DNA from: Eledone cirrhosa | Taxonomy: Eukaryota > Mollusca > Cephalopoda > Octopoda > Eledonidae | Assembly: GCA_964016885.1 (NCBI GenBank) | Contig: OZ024748.1 | Span: 32,190,095 to 32,254,094, forward strand | Length of the DNA: 64,000 bases | Reading direction: 5' to 3' | Shown: one piece after another, positions 36,451 to 51,200 of the stretch | Layout: every line of letters starts with the position of its first letter | How positions within the stretch are numbered: position 1 is the stretch's first letter | Notes under the pieces: model-generated | Database searches by the model: none | The model's input: the letters and a program-made list of their open reading frames with translations, nothing else | Told to the model about the DNA's origin: nothing | Program-made: the position numbers and the translations under genes

Positions 36451-39269
36451 TCCCCTGCTTGCTGAGATTAAAATAAGTGAATTTGTCACTATTCTAAAAC
36501 AATAGCATACGGGCTTCAAAATGCTTTTAATTAAGCATAAAGTCTATTGCAAAATACATTATATATACATCCATATATATATTGCTATTTCAGAGCTCCA
36601 ATTCTAATTTTTAATTTCTGCCTGACCAACAATCGCTCTGTATAATCAGCTCCTGATTATTTACTAGAATTCTTTAAGAATATAACATAAGTAATCTCAG
36701 TAGACAGGACGGGTAGTTAGCCTTGATAAGCTTCAACAAAAGCGAAACAAGGCCCTTGTCGGCTTATCTCCCCTGTTTGCTGAGATTAAAGTAAATGAAT
36801 TTGTCACTACTCTAAAACAATAGCATACGGTCTGCAAATGCTTTTAATTAAGCATAAAGTCTATTGCAAAATACATTATATATACATCCATATATATATT
36901 GCTATTTCAGAGCTCCAATTCTAATTTTTAATTTCTGCCTGACCAACAATCGCTCTGTATAATCAGCTCCTGATTATTTACTAGAATTCTATAAGAATAT
37001 AACATCAGTAATCTCAGTAGACAGGACGGGTAGTTAGCCTTGATAAGCTTCAACAAAAGCGAAACAGGGACCTTGTCGGCTTATCTCCCCTGTTTGCTGA
37101 GATTAAAGTAAATGAATTTGTCACTACTCTAAAACAATAGCATACGGTCTGCAAAATGCTTTTAATTAAGCATAAAGTCTATTGCAAAATACATTATATA
37201 TACATCCATATATATATTGCTATATCAGAGCTCCAATTCTAATTTTTAATTTCTGCCTGACCAACAATCGCTCTGTATAATCAGCTCCTGATTATTTACT
37301 AGAATTCTATAAGAATATTACATCAGTAATCTCAGTAGACAGGACGTGTAGTTAGCCTTGATAAGCTTCAACAAAAGCGAAACAAGGCCCTTGTCGGCTT
37401 ATCTCCCCTGTTTGCTGAGATTAAAGTAAATTAATTTGTCACTACTCTAAAACAATAGCATACGGTCTTCAAAATGCTTTTAATTAAGCACAAAGTGTAT
37501 TGCAAAATACATTATATATACATCTATATATATATTGCTATTTCAGAGCTCCAATACTAATTTTTAATTTCTGCCTGACCAACAATCGCTCTGTATAATC
37601 AGCTCCTGATTATTTACTAGAATTCTATAAGAATATAAGATCAGTAATCTCAGTAGACAGGAGGGGTAGTTAGCCTTGATAAGCTTCAACAAAAGCGAAA
37701 CAAGGCCCTTGTCGGCTTATCTCCCCTGTTTGCTGAGATTAAAGTAAATTAATTTGTCACTACTCTAAAACAATAGCATACGGTCTGCAAATGCTTTTAA
37801 TTAAGCATAAAGTCTATTACAAAATACATTATATATACATCCATATATATATTGCTATTTCAGAGCTCCAATTCTAATTTTTAATTTCTGCCTGACCAAC
37901 AATCGCTCTGTATAATCAGCTCCTGATTATTTACTAGAATTCTATAAGAATATAACATCAGTAATCTCAGTAGACAGGACGGTTAGTTAGCCTTGATAAG
38001 CTTCAACGAAAGCGAAACAAGGCCCTTGTCGGCTTATCTCCCCTGTTTGCTGAGATTAAAGTAAATGAATTTGTCACTACTCTAAAACAATAGCATACGG
38101 TCTGCAAAATGCTTTTAATTAAGCATAAAGTCTATTGCAAAATACATTATATATACATCCATATATATATTGCTATTTCAGAGCTCCAATACTAATTTTT
38201 AATTTCTGCCTGACCAACAATCGCTCTGTATAATCAGCTCCTGATTATTTACTAGAATTCTATAAGAATATAACATCAGTAATCTCAGTAGACAGGAGGG
38301 GTAGTTAGCCTTGATAAGCTTCAACAAAAGCGAAACAAGGCCCTTGTCGGCTTATCTCCCCTGTGTGCTGAGATTAAAGTAAGTGAATTTGTCACTACTC
38401 TAAAACAATAGCATACGGTCTTCAAAATGCTTTTAATTAAGCATAAAGTCTATTGCAAAATACATTATATATACATCCATATATATATATGTTGCTATTT
38501 CAGAGCTCCAATTCTAATTTTTAATTTCTGCCTGACCAACAATCGCTCTGTATAATCAGCTCCTGATTATTTACTAGAACTCAATAAGAATATTACATCA
38601 GTAATCTCAGTAGACAGGAGGGTTAGTTAGCCTTGATAAGCTTCAACAAACGCGAAACAAGGCCCTTGTCGGCTTATCTCCCCTGCTTGCTGAGATTAAA
38701 ATAAGTGAATTTGTCAGTATTCTAAAACAATAGCATACGGTCTTCAAAATGCTTTTAATTAAGCATAAAGTCTATTGCAAAATACATTATATATACATCC
38801 ATATATATATTGCTATTTCAGATCTCCAATACTAATTTTTAATTTCTGCCTGACCAACAATCGCTCTGTATAATCAGCTCCTGATTATTTACTAGAATTC
38901 TTTAAGAATATAACATAAGTAATCTCAGTAGACAGGACGGGTAGTTAGCCTTGATAAGCTTCAACAAAAGCGAAACAAGGCCCTTGTCGGCTTATCTCCC
39001 CTGTTTGCTGAGATTAAAGTAAATGAATTTGTCACTACTCTAAAACAATAGCATACGGTCTGCAAACTGCTTTTAATTAAGCATAAAGTCTATTGCAAAA
39101 TACATTATATATACATCCATATATATATTGCTATTTCAGAGCTCCAATTCTAATTTTTAATTTCTGCCTGACCAACAATCGCTCTGTATAATCAGCTCCT
39201 GATTATTTACTAGAATTCTATAAGAATATAACATCAGTAATCTCAGTAGACAGGACGGGTAGTTAGCCT

Positions 39270-42200
39270 TGATAAGCTTCAACAAAAGCGAAACAAGGCC
39301 CTTGTCGGCTTATCTCCCCTGTTTGCTGAGATTAAAGTAAATGAATTTGTCACTACTCTAAAACAATAGCATACGGTCTGCAAAATGCTTTTAATTAAGC
39401 ATAAAGTCTATTGCAAAATACATTATATATACATCCATATATATATTGCTATATCAGAGCTCCAATTCTAATTTTTAATTTCTGCCTGACCAACAATCGC
39501 TCTGTATAATCAGCTCCTGATTATTTACTAGAATTCTATAAGAATATAACATCAGTAATCTCAGTAGACAGGACGTGTAGTTAGCCTTGATAAGCTTCAA
39601 CAAAAGCGAAACAAGGCCCTTGTCGGCTTATCTCCCCTGTTTGCTGATATTAAAGTAAGTGAATTTGTAACTACTCTAAAACAATAGCATACGGTCTTCA
39701 AAATGCTTTTAATTAAGCACAAAGTGTATTGCAAAATACATTATATATACATCTATATATATATTGCTATTTCAGAGCTCCAATACTAATTTTTAATTTC
39801 TGCCTGACCAACAATCGCTCTGTATAATCAGCTCCTGATTATTTACAAGAATTCTATAAGAATATAACATCAGTAATCTCAGTAGACAGGAGGGTTAGTT
39901 AGCCTTGATAAGCTTCAACAAAGCGAAACAAGGCCCTTGTCGGCTTATCTCCCCTGTTTGCTGAGATTAAAGTAAGTGAATTTGTCACTACTCTAAAACA
40001 ATAGCATACGGTCTTCAAAATGCTTTTAATTAAGCATAAAGTCTATTGCAAAATACATTATATCTACATCTATATATATATTGCTATTTCAGAGCTCCAA
40101 TTCTAATTTTTAATTTCTGCCTGACCAACAATCGCTCTGTATAATCAGCTCCTGATTATTTACTAGAATTCTATAAGAATATAACATCAGTTATCTCAGT
40201 AGACAGGAGGGTTAGTTAGCCTTGATAAGCTTCAACAAAAGCGAAACAAGGCCCTTGTCGGCTTATCTCCCCTGTTTGCTGAGATTAAAGTAAGTGAATT
40301 TGTCACTACTCTAAAACAATAGCCTACGGTCTTCAAAATGTTTTTAAATAAGCATAAAGTGTATTGCAAAATACATTATACAGACATCCATATTTATATT
40401 GCTATTTCATAGCTCCAATTCTAATTTGTAATTTCTGCCTGACCAACAATCGTTCTGTATAATCAGCTCCTGATTATTTACTAGAATTCTATAAGAATAT
40501 AACATCAGTAATCTCAGTAGACAGGAGGGTTAGTTAGCCTTGATAAGCTTCAACAAAAGCGAAACAAGGCCCTTGTCGGCTTATCTCCCCTGTGTGCTGA
40601 GATTAAAGTAAGTGAATTTGTCACTACTCTATAACTATAGCATACGGTCTTCAAAATGCTTTTAATTAAGCATAAAGTCTATTGCAAAATACATTATATA
40701 TACATCCATATATATATTGCTATTTCAGATCTCCAATACTAATTTTTAATTTCTGCCTGACCAACAATCGCTCTGTATAATCAGCTCCTGATTATTTACT
40801 AGAATTCTATAAGAATATAACATAAGTAATCTCAGTAGAAAGGAGGGTTAGTTAGCCTTGATAAGCTTCAACAAAAGCGAAACAAGGCCCTTGTCGGCTT
40901 ATCTCCCCTGTTTGCTGAGATTAAAGTAAGTGAATTTGTCACTACTCTAAAACAATAGCATACGGTCTTCAAAATGCTTTTTATTAAGCATAAAGTCTAT
41001 TGCAAAATACATTATATATACATCCATATTTATATTGCTATTTCAGAGCTCCAATTCTAATTTTTAATTTCTGCCTGACCAACAATCGCTCTGTATAATC
41101 AGCTCCTGATTATTTACTAGAATTCTATAAGAATATAACATAAGTAATCTCAGTAGACAGGAGGGTTAGTTAGCTTTCATAAGCTTCAACAAAAGCTAAA
41201 CAAGGTCCTTGTCGGCTTATCTGCTCTGTTTGCTGAGATTAAAGTAAGTGAATTTGTAACTACTCTAAAACAATAGCATACGGTCTACAAAATGCTTTTA
41301 ATTAAGCACAAAGTGTATTGCAAAATACATTATATATACATCCATATATATATTGCTATTTCAGAGCTCCAATTCTAATTTGTAATTTCTGCCTGACCAA
41401 CAATCGCTCTGTATAATCAGCTCCTGATTATTTACTAGAATTCTATAAGAATATAACATAAGTAATCTCAGTAGACAGGAGGGTTAGTTAGCCTTGATAA
41501 GCTTCAACAAAAGCGAAACAAGGCCCTTGTCGGCTTATCTCCCCTGTTTGCTGAGATTAAAGTAAGTGAATTTGTCACTACTCTAAAACAATAGCATACG
41601 GTCTTCAAAATGCTTTTTATTAAGCATAAAGTCTATTGCAAAATACATTATATATACATCCATATTTATATTGCTATTTCAGAGCTCCAATTCTAATTTT
41701 TAATTTCTGCCTGACCAACAATCGCTCTGTATAATCAGCTCCTGATTATTTACTAGAATTCTATAAGAATATAACATAAGTAATCTCAGTAGACAGGAGG
41801 GTTAGTTAGCTTTCATAAGCTTCAACAAAAGCTAAACAAGGCCCTTGTCGGCTTATCTGCTCTGTTTGCTGAGATTAAAGTAAGTGAATTTGTAACTACT
41901 CTAAAACAATAGCATACGGTCTACAAAATGCTTTTAATTAAGCACAAAGTGTATTGCAAAATACATTATATATACATCCATATATATATTGCTATTTCAG
42001 AGCTCCAATTCTAATTTGTAATTTCTGCCTGACCAACAATCGCTCTGTATAATCAGCTCCTGATTATTTACTAGAATTCTATAAGAATATAACATAAGTA
42101 ATCTCAGTAGACAGGAGGGTTAGTTAGCCTTGATAAGCTTCAACAAAAGCGAAACAAGGCCCTTGTCGGCTTATCTGCTCTGTTTGCTGAGATTAAAGTA

Positions 42201-45200
42201 AGTGAATTTGTAACTACTCTAAAACAATAGCATACGGTCTACAAAATGCTTTTAATTAAGCACAAAGTGTATTGCAAAATACATTATATATACATCCATA
42301 TATATATTGCTATTTCAGAGCTCCAATTCTAATTTTTAATTTCTGCCTGACCAACAATCGCTCTGTATAATCAGCTCCTGATTATTTACTAGAATTCTAT
42401 AAGAATATAACATCAGTAATCTCAGTAGACAGGAGGGGTAGTTAGCCTTGATAAGCTTCAACAAAAGCGAAACAAGGCCCTTGTCGGCTTATCTCCCCTG
42501 TGTGCTGAGATTAAAGTAAGTGAATTTGTCACTACTCTAAAACTATAGCATACGGTCTTCAAAATGCTTCTAATTAAGCATAAAGTCTATTGCAAAATAC
42601 ATTATATATACATCCATATATATATTGCTATTTCAGATCTCCAATACTAATTTTTAATTTCTGCCTGACCAACAATCGCTCTGTATAATCAGCTCCTGAT
42701 TATTTACTAGAATTCTATAAGAATATAACATCAGTAATCTCTAGTAAACAGGACGGGTAGTTAGCCTTGATAAGCTTCAACGAAAGCGAAACAAGGCCCT
42801 TGTCGGCTTATCTCCCCTGTGTGCTGAGATTAAAGTAAGTGAATTTGTCACTACTCTAAAACAATAGCATAAGGTCTTCAAAATGCTTTTAATTAAGCAT
42901 AAAGTCTATTGCAAAATACATTATATCTACATCTATATATATATTGCTATTTCAGAGCTCCAATTCTAATTTTTAATTTCTGCCTGACCAACAATCGCTC
43001 TGTATAATCAGCTCCTGATTATTTACTAGAATTCTATAAGAATATAACATCAGTAATCTAAAGTAGACAGGAGGTGTAGTTAGCCTTGATAAGCTTCAAC
43101 AAAAGCGAAACAAGGCCCTTGTCGGCTTATCTCCCCTGTTTGCTGAGATTAAAGTAAGTGAATTTGTCACTACTCTAAAACAATAGCATACGGTCTTCAA
43201 AATGCTTTTAATTAATCATAAAGTGTATTGCAAAATACATTATATATACATCCATATATATATTGCTATTTCAGAGCTCCAATACTAATTTTTAATTTCT
43301 GCCTGACCAACAATCGCTCTGTATAATCAGCTCCTGATTATTTACTAGAATTCTATAAGAATATAACATCAGTAATCTCAGTAGACAGGACGTGTAGTTA
43401 GCCTTGATAAGCTTCAACAAAAGCGAAACAAGGCCCTTGTCGGCTTATCTCCCCTGTTTGCTGAGATTAAAATAAGTGAATTTATCACTACTCTAAAACA
43501 ATAGCATACGGTCTTCAAAATGCTTTTTATTAAGCATAAAGTCTATTGCAAAATACATTATACAGACATCCATATTTATATTGCTATTTCAAAGGTCCAA
43601 TTCTAATTTTTAATTTCTGCCTGACCAACAATCGCTCTGTATAATCAGCTCCTGATTATTTACTAGAATTCTATAAGAATATAACATCAGTAATCTCAGT
43701 AGACAGGACGTGTAGTTAGCCTTGATAAGCTTCAACAAAAGCGAAACAAGGCCCTTGTCGGCTTATCTCCCCTGTTTGCTGAGATTAAAATAAGTGAATT
43801 TATCACTACTCTAAAACAATAGCATACGGTCTTCAAAATGCTTTTTATTAAGCATAAAGTCTATTGCAAAATACATTATACAGACATCCATATTTATATT
43901 GCTATTTCATAGCTCCAATTCTAATTTTTAATTTCTGCCTGACCAACAATCGCTCTGTATAATCAGCTCCTGATTATTTACTAGAATTCTATTAGAATAT
44001 AACATCAGTAATCTCAGTAGACAGGAGGGGTAGTTAGCCTTGATAAGCTTCAACAAAAGCGAAACAAGGCCCTTGTCGGCTTATCTCCCCTGTTTGCTGA
44101 GATTAAAGTAAGTGAATTTGTTACTACTCTAAAACAATAGCATACGGTCTTCAAAATGCTTTTAATTAATCATAAAGTGTATTGCAAAATACATTATATA
44201 TACATCCATATATATATTGCTAGTTCAGAGCTCCAATTCTAATTTTTAATTTCTGCCTGACCAACAATCGCTCTGTAAAATCAGCACCTGATTATTTACT
44301 AGAATTCTATAAGAATATAACATCCGTAATGTCAGTAGACAGGAGGGTTAGTTAGCCTTGATAAGCTTCAACAAAAGCGAAACAAGGCCCTTGTCGGCTT
44401 ATCTCCCCTGTTTGCTGAGATTAAAGTAAATGAATTTGTCACTACTCTAAAACAATAGCATACGGTCTGCAAAATGCTTTTAATTAAGCATAAAGTCTAT
44501 TGCAAAATACATTATATATACATCCATATATATATTGCTATATCAGAGCTCCAATTCTAATTTTTAATTTCTGCCTGACCAACAATCGCTCTGTATAATC
44601 AGCTCCTGATTATTTACTAGAATTCTATAAGAATATAACATCAGTAATCTCAGTAGACAGGACGTGTAGTTAGCCTTGATAAGCTTCAACAAAAGCGAAA
44701 CAAGGCCCTTGTCGGCTTATCTCCCCTGTTTGCTGATATTAAAGTAAGTGAATTTGTAACTACTCTAAAACAATAGCATACGGTCTTCAAAATGCTTTTA
44801 ATTAAGCACAAAGTGTATTGCAAAATACATTATATATACATCTATATATATATTGCTATTTCAGAGCTCCAATACTAATTTTTAATTTCTGCCTGACCAA
44901 CAATCGCTCTGTATAATCAGCTCCTGATTATTTACAAGAATTCTATAAGAATATAACATCAGTAATCTCAGTAGACAGGAGGGTTAGTTAGCCTTGATAA
45001 GCTTCAACAAAGCGAAACAAGGCCCTTGTCGGCTTATCTCCCCTGTTTGCTGAGATTAAAGTAAGTGAATTTGTCACTACTCTAAAACAATAGCATACGG
45101 TCTTCAAAATGCTTTTAATTAAGCATAAAGTCTATTGCAAAATACATTATATCTACATCTATATATATATTGCTATTTCAGAGCTCCAATTCTAATTTTT

Positions 45201-48200
45201 AATTTCTGCCTGACCAACAATCGCTCTGTATAATCAGCTCCTGATTATTTACTAGAATTCTATAAGAATATAACATCAGTTATCTCAGTAGACAGGAGGG
45301 TTAGTTAGCCTTGATAAGCTTCAACAAAAGCGAAACAAGGCCCTTGTCGGCTTATCTCCCCTGTTTGCTGAGATTAAAGTAAGTGAATTTGTCACTACTC
45401 TAAAACAATAGCCTACGGTCTTCAAAATGTTTTTAAATAAGCATAAAGTGTATTGCAAAATACATTATACAGACATCCATATTTATATTGCTATTTCATA
45501 GCTCCAATTCTAATTTGTAATTTCTGCCTGACCAACAATCGTTCTGTATAATCAGCTCCTGATTATTTACTAGAATTCTATAAGAATATAACATCAGTAA
45601 TCTCAGTAGACAGGAGGGTTAGTTAGCCTTGATAAGCTTCAACAAAAGCGAAACAAGGCCCTTGTCGGCTTATCTCCCCTGTGTGCTGAGATTAAAGTAA
45701 GTGAATTTGTCACTACTCTATAACTATAGCATACGGTCTTCAAAATGCTTTTAATTAAGCATAAAGTCTATTGCAAAATACATTATATATACATCCATAT
45801 ATATATTGCTATTTCAGATCTCCAATACTAATTTTTAATTTCTGCCTGACCAACAATCGCTCTGTATAATCAGCTCCTGATTATTTACTAGAATTCTATA
45901 AGAATATAACATAAGTAATCTCAGTAGAAAGGAGGGTTAGTTAGCCTTGATAAGCTTCAACAAAAGCGAAACAAGGCCCTTGTCGGCTTATCTCCCCTGT
46001 TTGCTGAGATTAAAGTAAGTGAATTTGTCACTACTCTAAAACAATAGCATACGGTCTTCAAAATGCTTTTTATTAAGCATAAAGTCTATTGCAAAATACA
46101 TTATATATCCATCCATATTTATATTGCTATTTCAGAGCTCCAATTCTAATTTTTAATTTCTGCCTGACCAACAATCGCTCTGTATAATCAGCTCCTGATT
46201 ATTTACTAGAATTCTATAAGAATATAACATAAGTAATCTCAGTAGACAGGAGGGTTAGTTAGCTTTCATAAGCTTCAACAAAAGCTAAACAAGGTCCTTG
46301 TCGGCTTATCTGCTCTGTTTGCTGAGATTAAAGTAAGTGAATTTGTAACTACTCTAAAACAATAGCATACGGTCTACAAAATGCTTTTAATTAAGCACAA
46401 AGTGTATTGCAAAATACATTATATATACATCCATATATATATTGCTATTTCAGAGCTCCAATTCTAATTTGTAATTTCTGCCTGACCAACAATCGCTCTG
46501 TATAATCAGCTCCTGATTATTTACTAGAATTCTATAAGAATATAACATAAGTAATCTCAGTAGACAGGAGGGTTAGTTAGCCTTGATAAGCTTCAACAAA
46601 AGCGAAACAAGGCCCTTGTCGGCTTATCTCCCCTGTTTGCTGAGATTAAAGTAAGTGAATTTGTCACTACTCTAAAACAATAGCATACGGTCTTCAAAAT
46701 GCTTTTTATTAAGCATAAAGTCTATTGCAAAATACATTATATATACATCCATATTTATATTGCTATTTCAGAGCTCCAATTCTAATTTTTAATTTCTGCC
46801 TGACCAACAATCGCTCTGTATAATCAGCTCCTGATTATTTACTAGAATTCTATAAGAATATAACATAAGTAATCTCAGTAGACAGGAGGGTTAGTTAGCT
46901 TTCATAAGCTTCAACAAAAGCTAAACAAGGCCCTTGTCGGCTTATCTGCTCTGTTTGCTGAGATTAAAGTAAGTGAATTTGTAACTACTCTAAAACAATA
47001 GCATACGGTCTACAAAATGCTTTTAATTAAGCACAAATTGTATTGCAAAATACATTATATATACATCCATATATATATTGCTATTTCAGAGCTCCAATTC
47101 TAATTTGTAATTTCTGCCTGACCAACAATCGCTCTGTATAATCAGCTCCTGATTATTTACTAGAATTCTATAAGAATATAACATAAGTAATCTCAGTAGA
47201 CAGGAGGGTTAGTTAGCCTTGATAAGCTTCAACAAAAGCGAAACAAGGCCCTTGTCGGCTTATCTGCTCTGTTTGCTGAGATTAAAGTAAGTGAATTTGT
47301 AACTACTCTAAAACAATAGCATACGGTCTACAAAATGCTTTTAATTAAGCACAAAGTGTATTGCAAAATACATTATATATACATCCATATATATATTGCT
47401 ATTTCAGAGCTCCAATTCTAATTTTTAATTTCTGCCTGACCAACAATCGCTCTGTATAATCAGCTCCTGATTATTTACTAGAATTCTATAAGAATATAAC
47501 ATCAGTAATCTCAGTAGACAGGAGGGGTAGTTAGCCTTGATAAGCTTCAACAAAAGCGAAACAAGGCCCTTGTCGGCTTATCTCCCCTGTGTGCTGAGAT
47601 TAAAGTAAGTGAATTTGTCACTACTCTAAAACTATAGCATACGGTCTTCAAAATGCTTCTAATTAAGCATAAAGTCTATTGCAAAATACATTATATATAC
47701 ATCCATATATATATTGCTATTTCAGATCTCCAATACTAATTTTTAATTTCTGCCTGACCAACAATCGCTCTGTATAATCAGCTCCTGATTATTTACTAGA
47801 ATTCTATAAGAATATAACATCAGTAATCTCTAGTAAACAGGACGGGTAGTTAGCCTTGATAAGCTTCAACGAAAGCGAAACAAGGCCCTTGTCGGCTTAT
47901 CTCCCCTGTGTGCTGAGATTAAAGTAAGTGAATTTGTCACTACTCTAAAACAATAGCATAAGGTCTTCAAAATGCTTTTAATTAAGCATAAAGTCTATTG
48001 CAAAATACATTATATCTACATCTATATATATATTGCTATTTCAGAGCTCCAATTCTAATTTTTAATTTCTGCCTGACCAACAATCGCTCTGTATAATCAG
48101 CTCCTGATTATTTACTAGAATTCTATAAGAATATAACATCAGTAATCTAAAGTAGACAGGAGGTGTAGTTAGCCTTGATAAGCTTCAACAAAAGCGAAAC

Positions 48201-51200
48201 AAGGCCCTTGTCGGCTTATCTCCCCTGTTTGCTGAGATTAAAGTAAGTGAATTTGTCACTACTCTAAAACAATAGCATACGGTCTTCAAAATGCTTTTAA
48301 TTAATCATAAAGTGTATTGCAAAATACATTATATATACATCCATATATATATTGCTATTTCAGAGCTCCAATACTAATTTTTAATTTCTGCCTGACCAAC
48401 AATCGCTCTGTATAATCAGCTCCTGATTATTTACTAGAATTCTATAAGAATATAACATCAGTAATCTCAGTAGACAGGACGTGTAGTTAGCCTTGATAAG
48501 CTTCAACAAAAGCGAAACAAGGCCCTTGTCGGCTTATCTCCCCTGTTTGCTGAGATTAAAATAAGTGAATTTATCACTACTCTAAAACAATAGCATACGG
48601 TCTTCAAAATGCTTTTTATTAAGCATAAAGTCTATTGCAAAATACATTATACAGACATCCATATTTATATTGCTATTTCAAAGCTCCAATTCTAATTTTT
48701 AATTTCTGCCTGACCAACAATCGCTCTGTATAATCAGCTCCTGATTATTTACTAGAATTCTATAAGAATATAACATCAGTAATCTCAGTAGACAGGACGT
48801 GTAGTTAGCCTTGATAAGCTTCAACAAAAGCGAAACAAGGCCCTTGTCGGCTTATCTCCCCTGTTTGCTGAGATTAAAATAAGTGAATTTATCACTACTC
48901 TAAAACAATAGCATACGGTCTTCAAAATGCTTTTTATTAAGCATAAAGTCTATTGCAAAATACATTATACAGACATCCATATTTATATTGCTATTTCATA
49001 GCTCCAATTCTAATTTTTAATTTCTGCCTGACCAACAATCGCTCTGTATAATCAGCTCCTGATTATTTACTAGAATTCTATTAGAATATAACATCAGTAA
49101 TCTCAGTAGACAGGAGGGGTAGTTAGCCTTGATAAGCTTCAACAAAAGCGAAACAAGGCCCTTGTCGGCTTATCTCCCCTGTTTGCTGAGATTAAAGTAA
49201 GTGAATTTGTTACTACTCTAAAACAATAGCATACGGTCTTCAAAATGCTTTTAATTAATCATAAAGTGTATTGCAAAATACATTATATATACATCCATAT
49301 ATATATTGCTAGTTCAGAGCTCCAATTCTAATTTTTAATTTCTGCCTGACCAACAATCGCTCTGTAAAATCACCACCTGATTATTTACTAGAATTCTATA
49401 AGAATATAACATCCGTAATGTCAGTAGACAGGAGGGTTAGTTAGCCTTGATAAGCTTCAACAAAAGCGAAACAAGGCCCTTGTCGGCTTATCTCCCCTGT
49501 TTGCTGAGATTAAAGTAAATGAATTTGTCACTACTCTAAAACAATAGCATACGGTCTGCAAAATGCTTTTAATTAAGCATAAAGTCTATTGCAAAATACA
49601 TTATATATACATCCATATATATATTGCTATATCAGAGCTCCAATTCTAATTTTTAATTTCTGCCTGACCAACAATCGCTCTGTATAATCAGCTCCTGATT
49701 ATTTACTAGAATTCTATAAGAATATAACATCAGTAATCTCAGTAGACAGGACGTGTAGTTAGCCTTGATAAGCTTCAACAAAAGCGAAACAAGGCCCTTG
49801 TCGGCTTATCTCCCCTGTTTGCTGATATTAAAGTAAGTGAATTTGTAACTACTCTAAAACAATAGCATACGGTCTTCAAAATGCTTTTAATTAAGCACAA
49901 AGTGTATTGCAAAATACATTATATATACATCTATATATATATTGCTATTTCAGAGCTCCAATACTAATTTTTAATTTCTGCCTGACCAACAATCGCTCTG
50001 TATAATCAGCTCCTGATTATTTACAAGAATTCTATAAGAATATAACATCAGTAATCTCAGTAGACAGGAGGGTTAGTTAGCCTTGATAAGCTTCAACAAA
50101 ACGAAACAAGGCCCTTGTCGGCTTATCTCCCCTGTTTGCTGAGATTAAAGTAAGTGAATTTGTCACTACTCTAAAACAATAGCATACGGTCTTCAAAATG
50201 CTTTTAATTAAGCATAAAGTCTATTGCAAAATACATTATATCTACATCTATATATATATTGCTATTTCAGAGCTCCAATTCTAATTTTTAATTTCTGCCT
50301 GACCAACAATCGCTCTGTATAATCAGCTCCTGATTATTTACTAGAATTCTATAAGAATATAACATCAGTTATCTCAGTAGACAGGAGGGTTAGTTAGCCT
50401 TGATAAGCTTCAACAAAAGCGAAACAAGGCCCTTGTCGGCTTATCTCCCCTGTTTGCTGAGATTAAAGTAAGTGAATTTGTCACTACTCTAAAACAATAG
50501 CCTACGGTCTTCAAAATGTTTTTAAATAAGCATAAAGTGTATTGCAAAATACATTATACAGACATCCATATTTATATTGCTATTTCATAGCTCCAATTTT
50601 AATTTGTAATTTCTGCCTGACCAACAATCGTTCTGTATAATCAGCTCCTGATTATTTACTAGAATTCTATAAGAATATAACATCAGTAATCTCAGTAGAC
50701 AGGAGGGTTAGTTAGCCTTGATAAGCTTCAACAAAAGCGAAACAAGGCCCTTGTCGGCTTATCTCCCCTGTGTGCTGAGATTAAAGTAAGTGAATTTGTC
50801 ACTACTCTAAAACTATAGCATACGGTCTTCAAAATGCTTTTAATTAAGCATAAAGTCTATTGCAAAATACATTATATATACATCCATATATATATTGCTA
50901 TTTCAGATCTCCAATACTAATTTTTAATTTCTGCCTGACCAACAATCGCTCTGTATAATCAGCTCCTGATTATTTACTAGAATTCTATAAGAATATAACA
51001 TAAGTAATCTCAGTAGAAAGGAGGGTTAGTTAGCCTTGATAAGCTTCAACAAAAGCGAAACAAGGCCCTTGTCGGCTTATCTCCCCTGTTTGCTGAGATT
51101 AAAGTAAGTGAATTTGTCACTACTCTAAAACAATAGCATACGGTCTTCAAAATGCTTTTTATTAAGCATAAAGTCTATTGCAAAATACATTATATATACA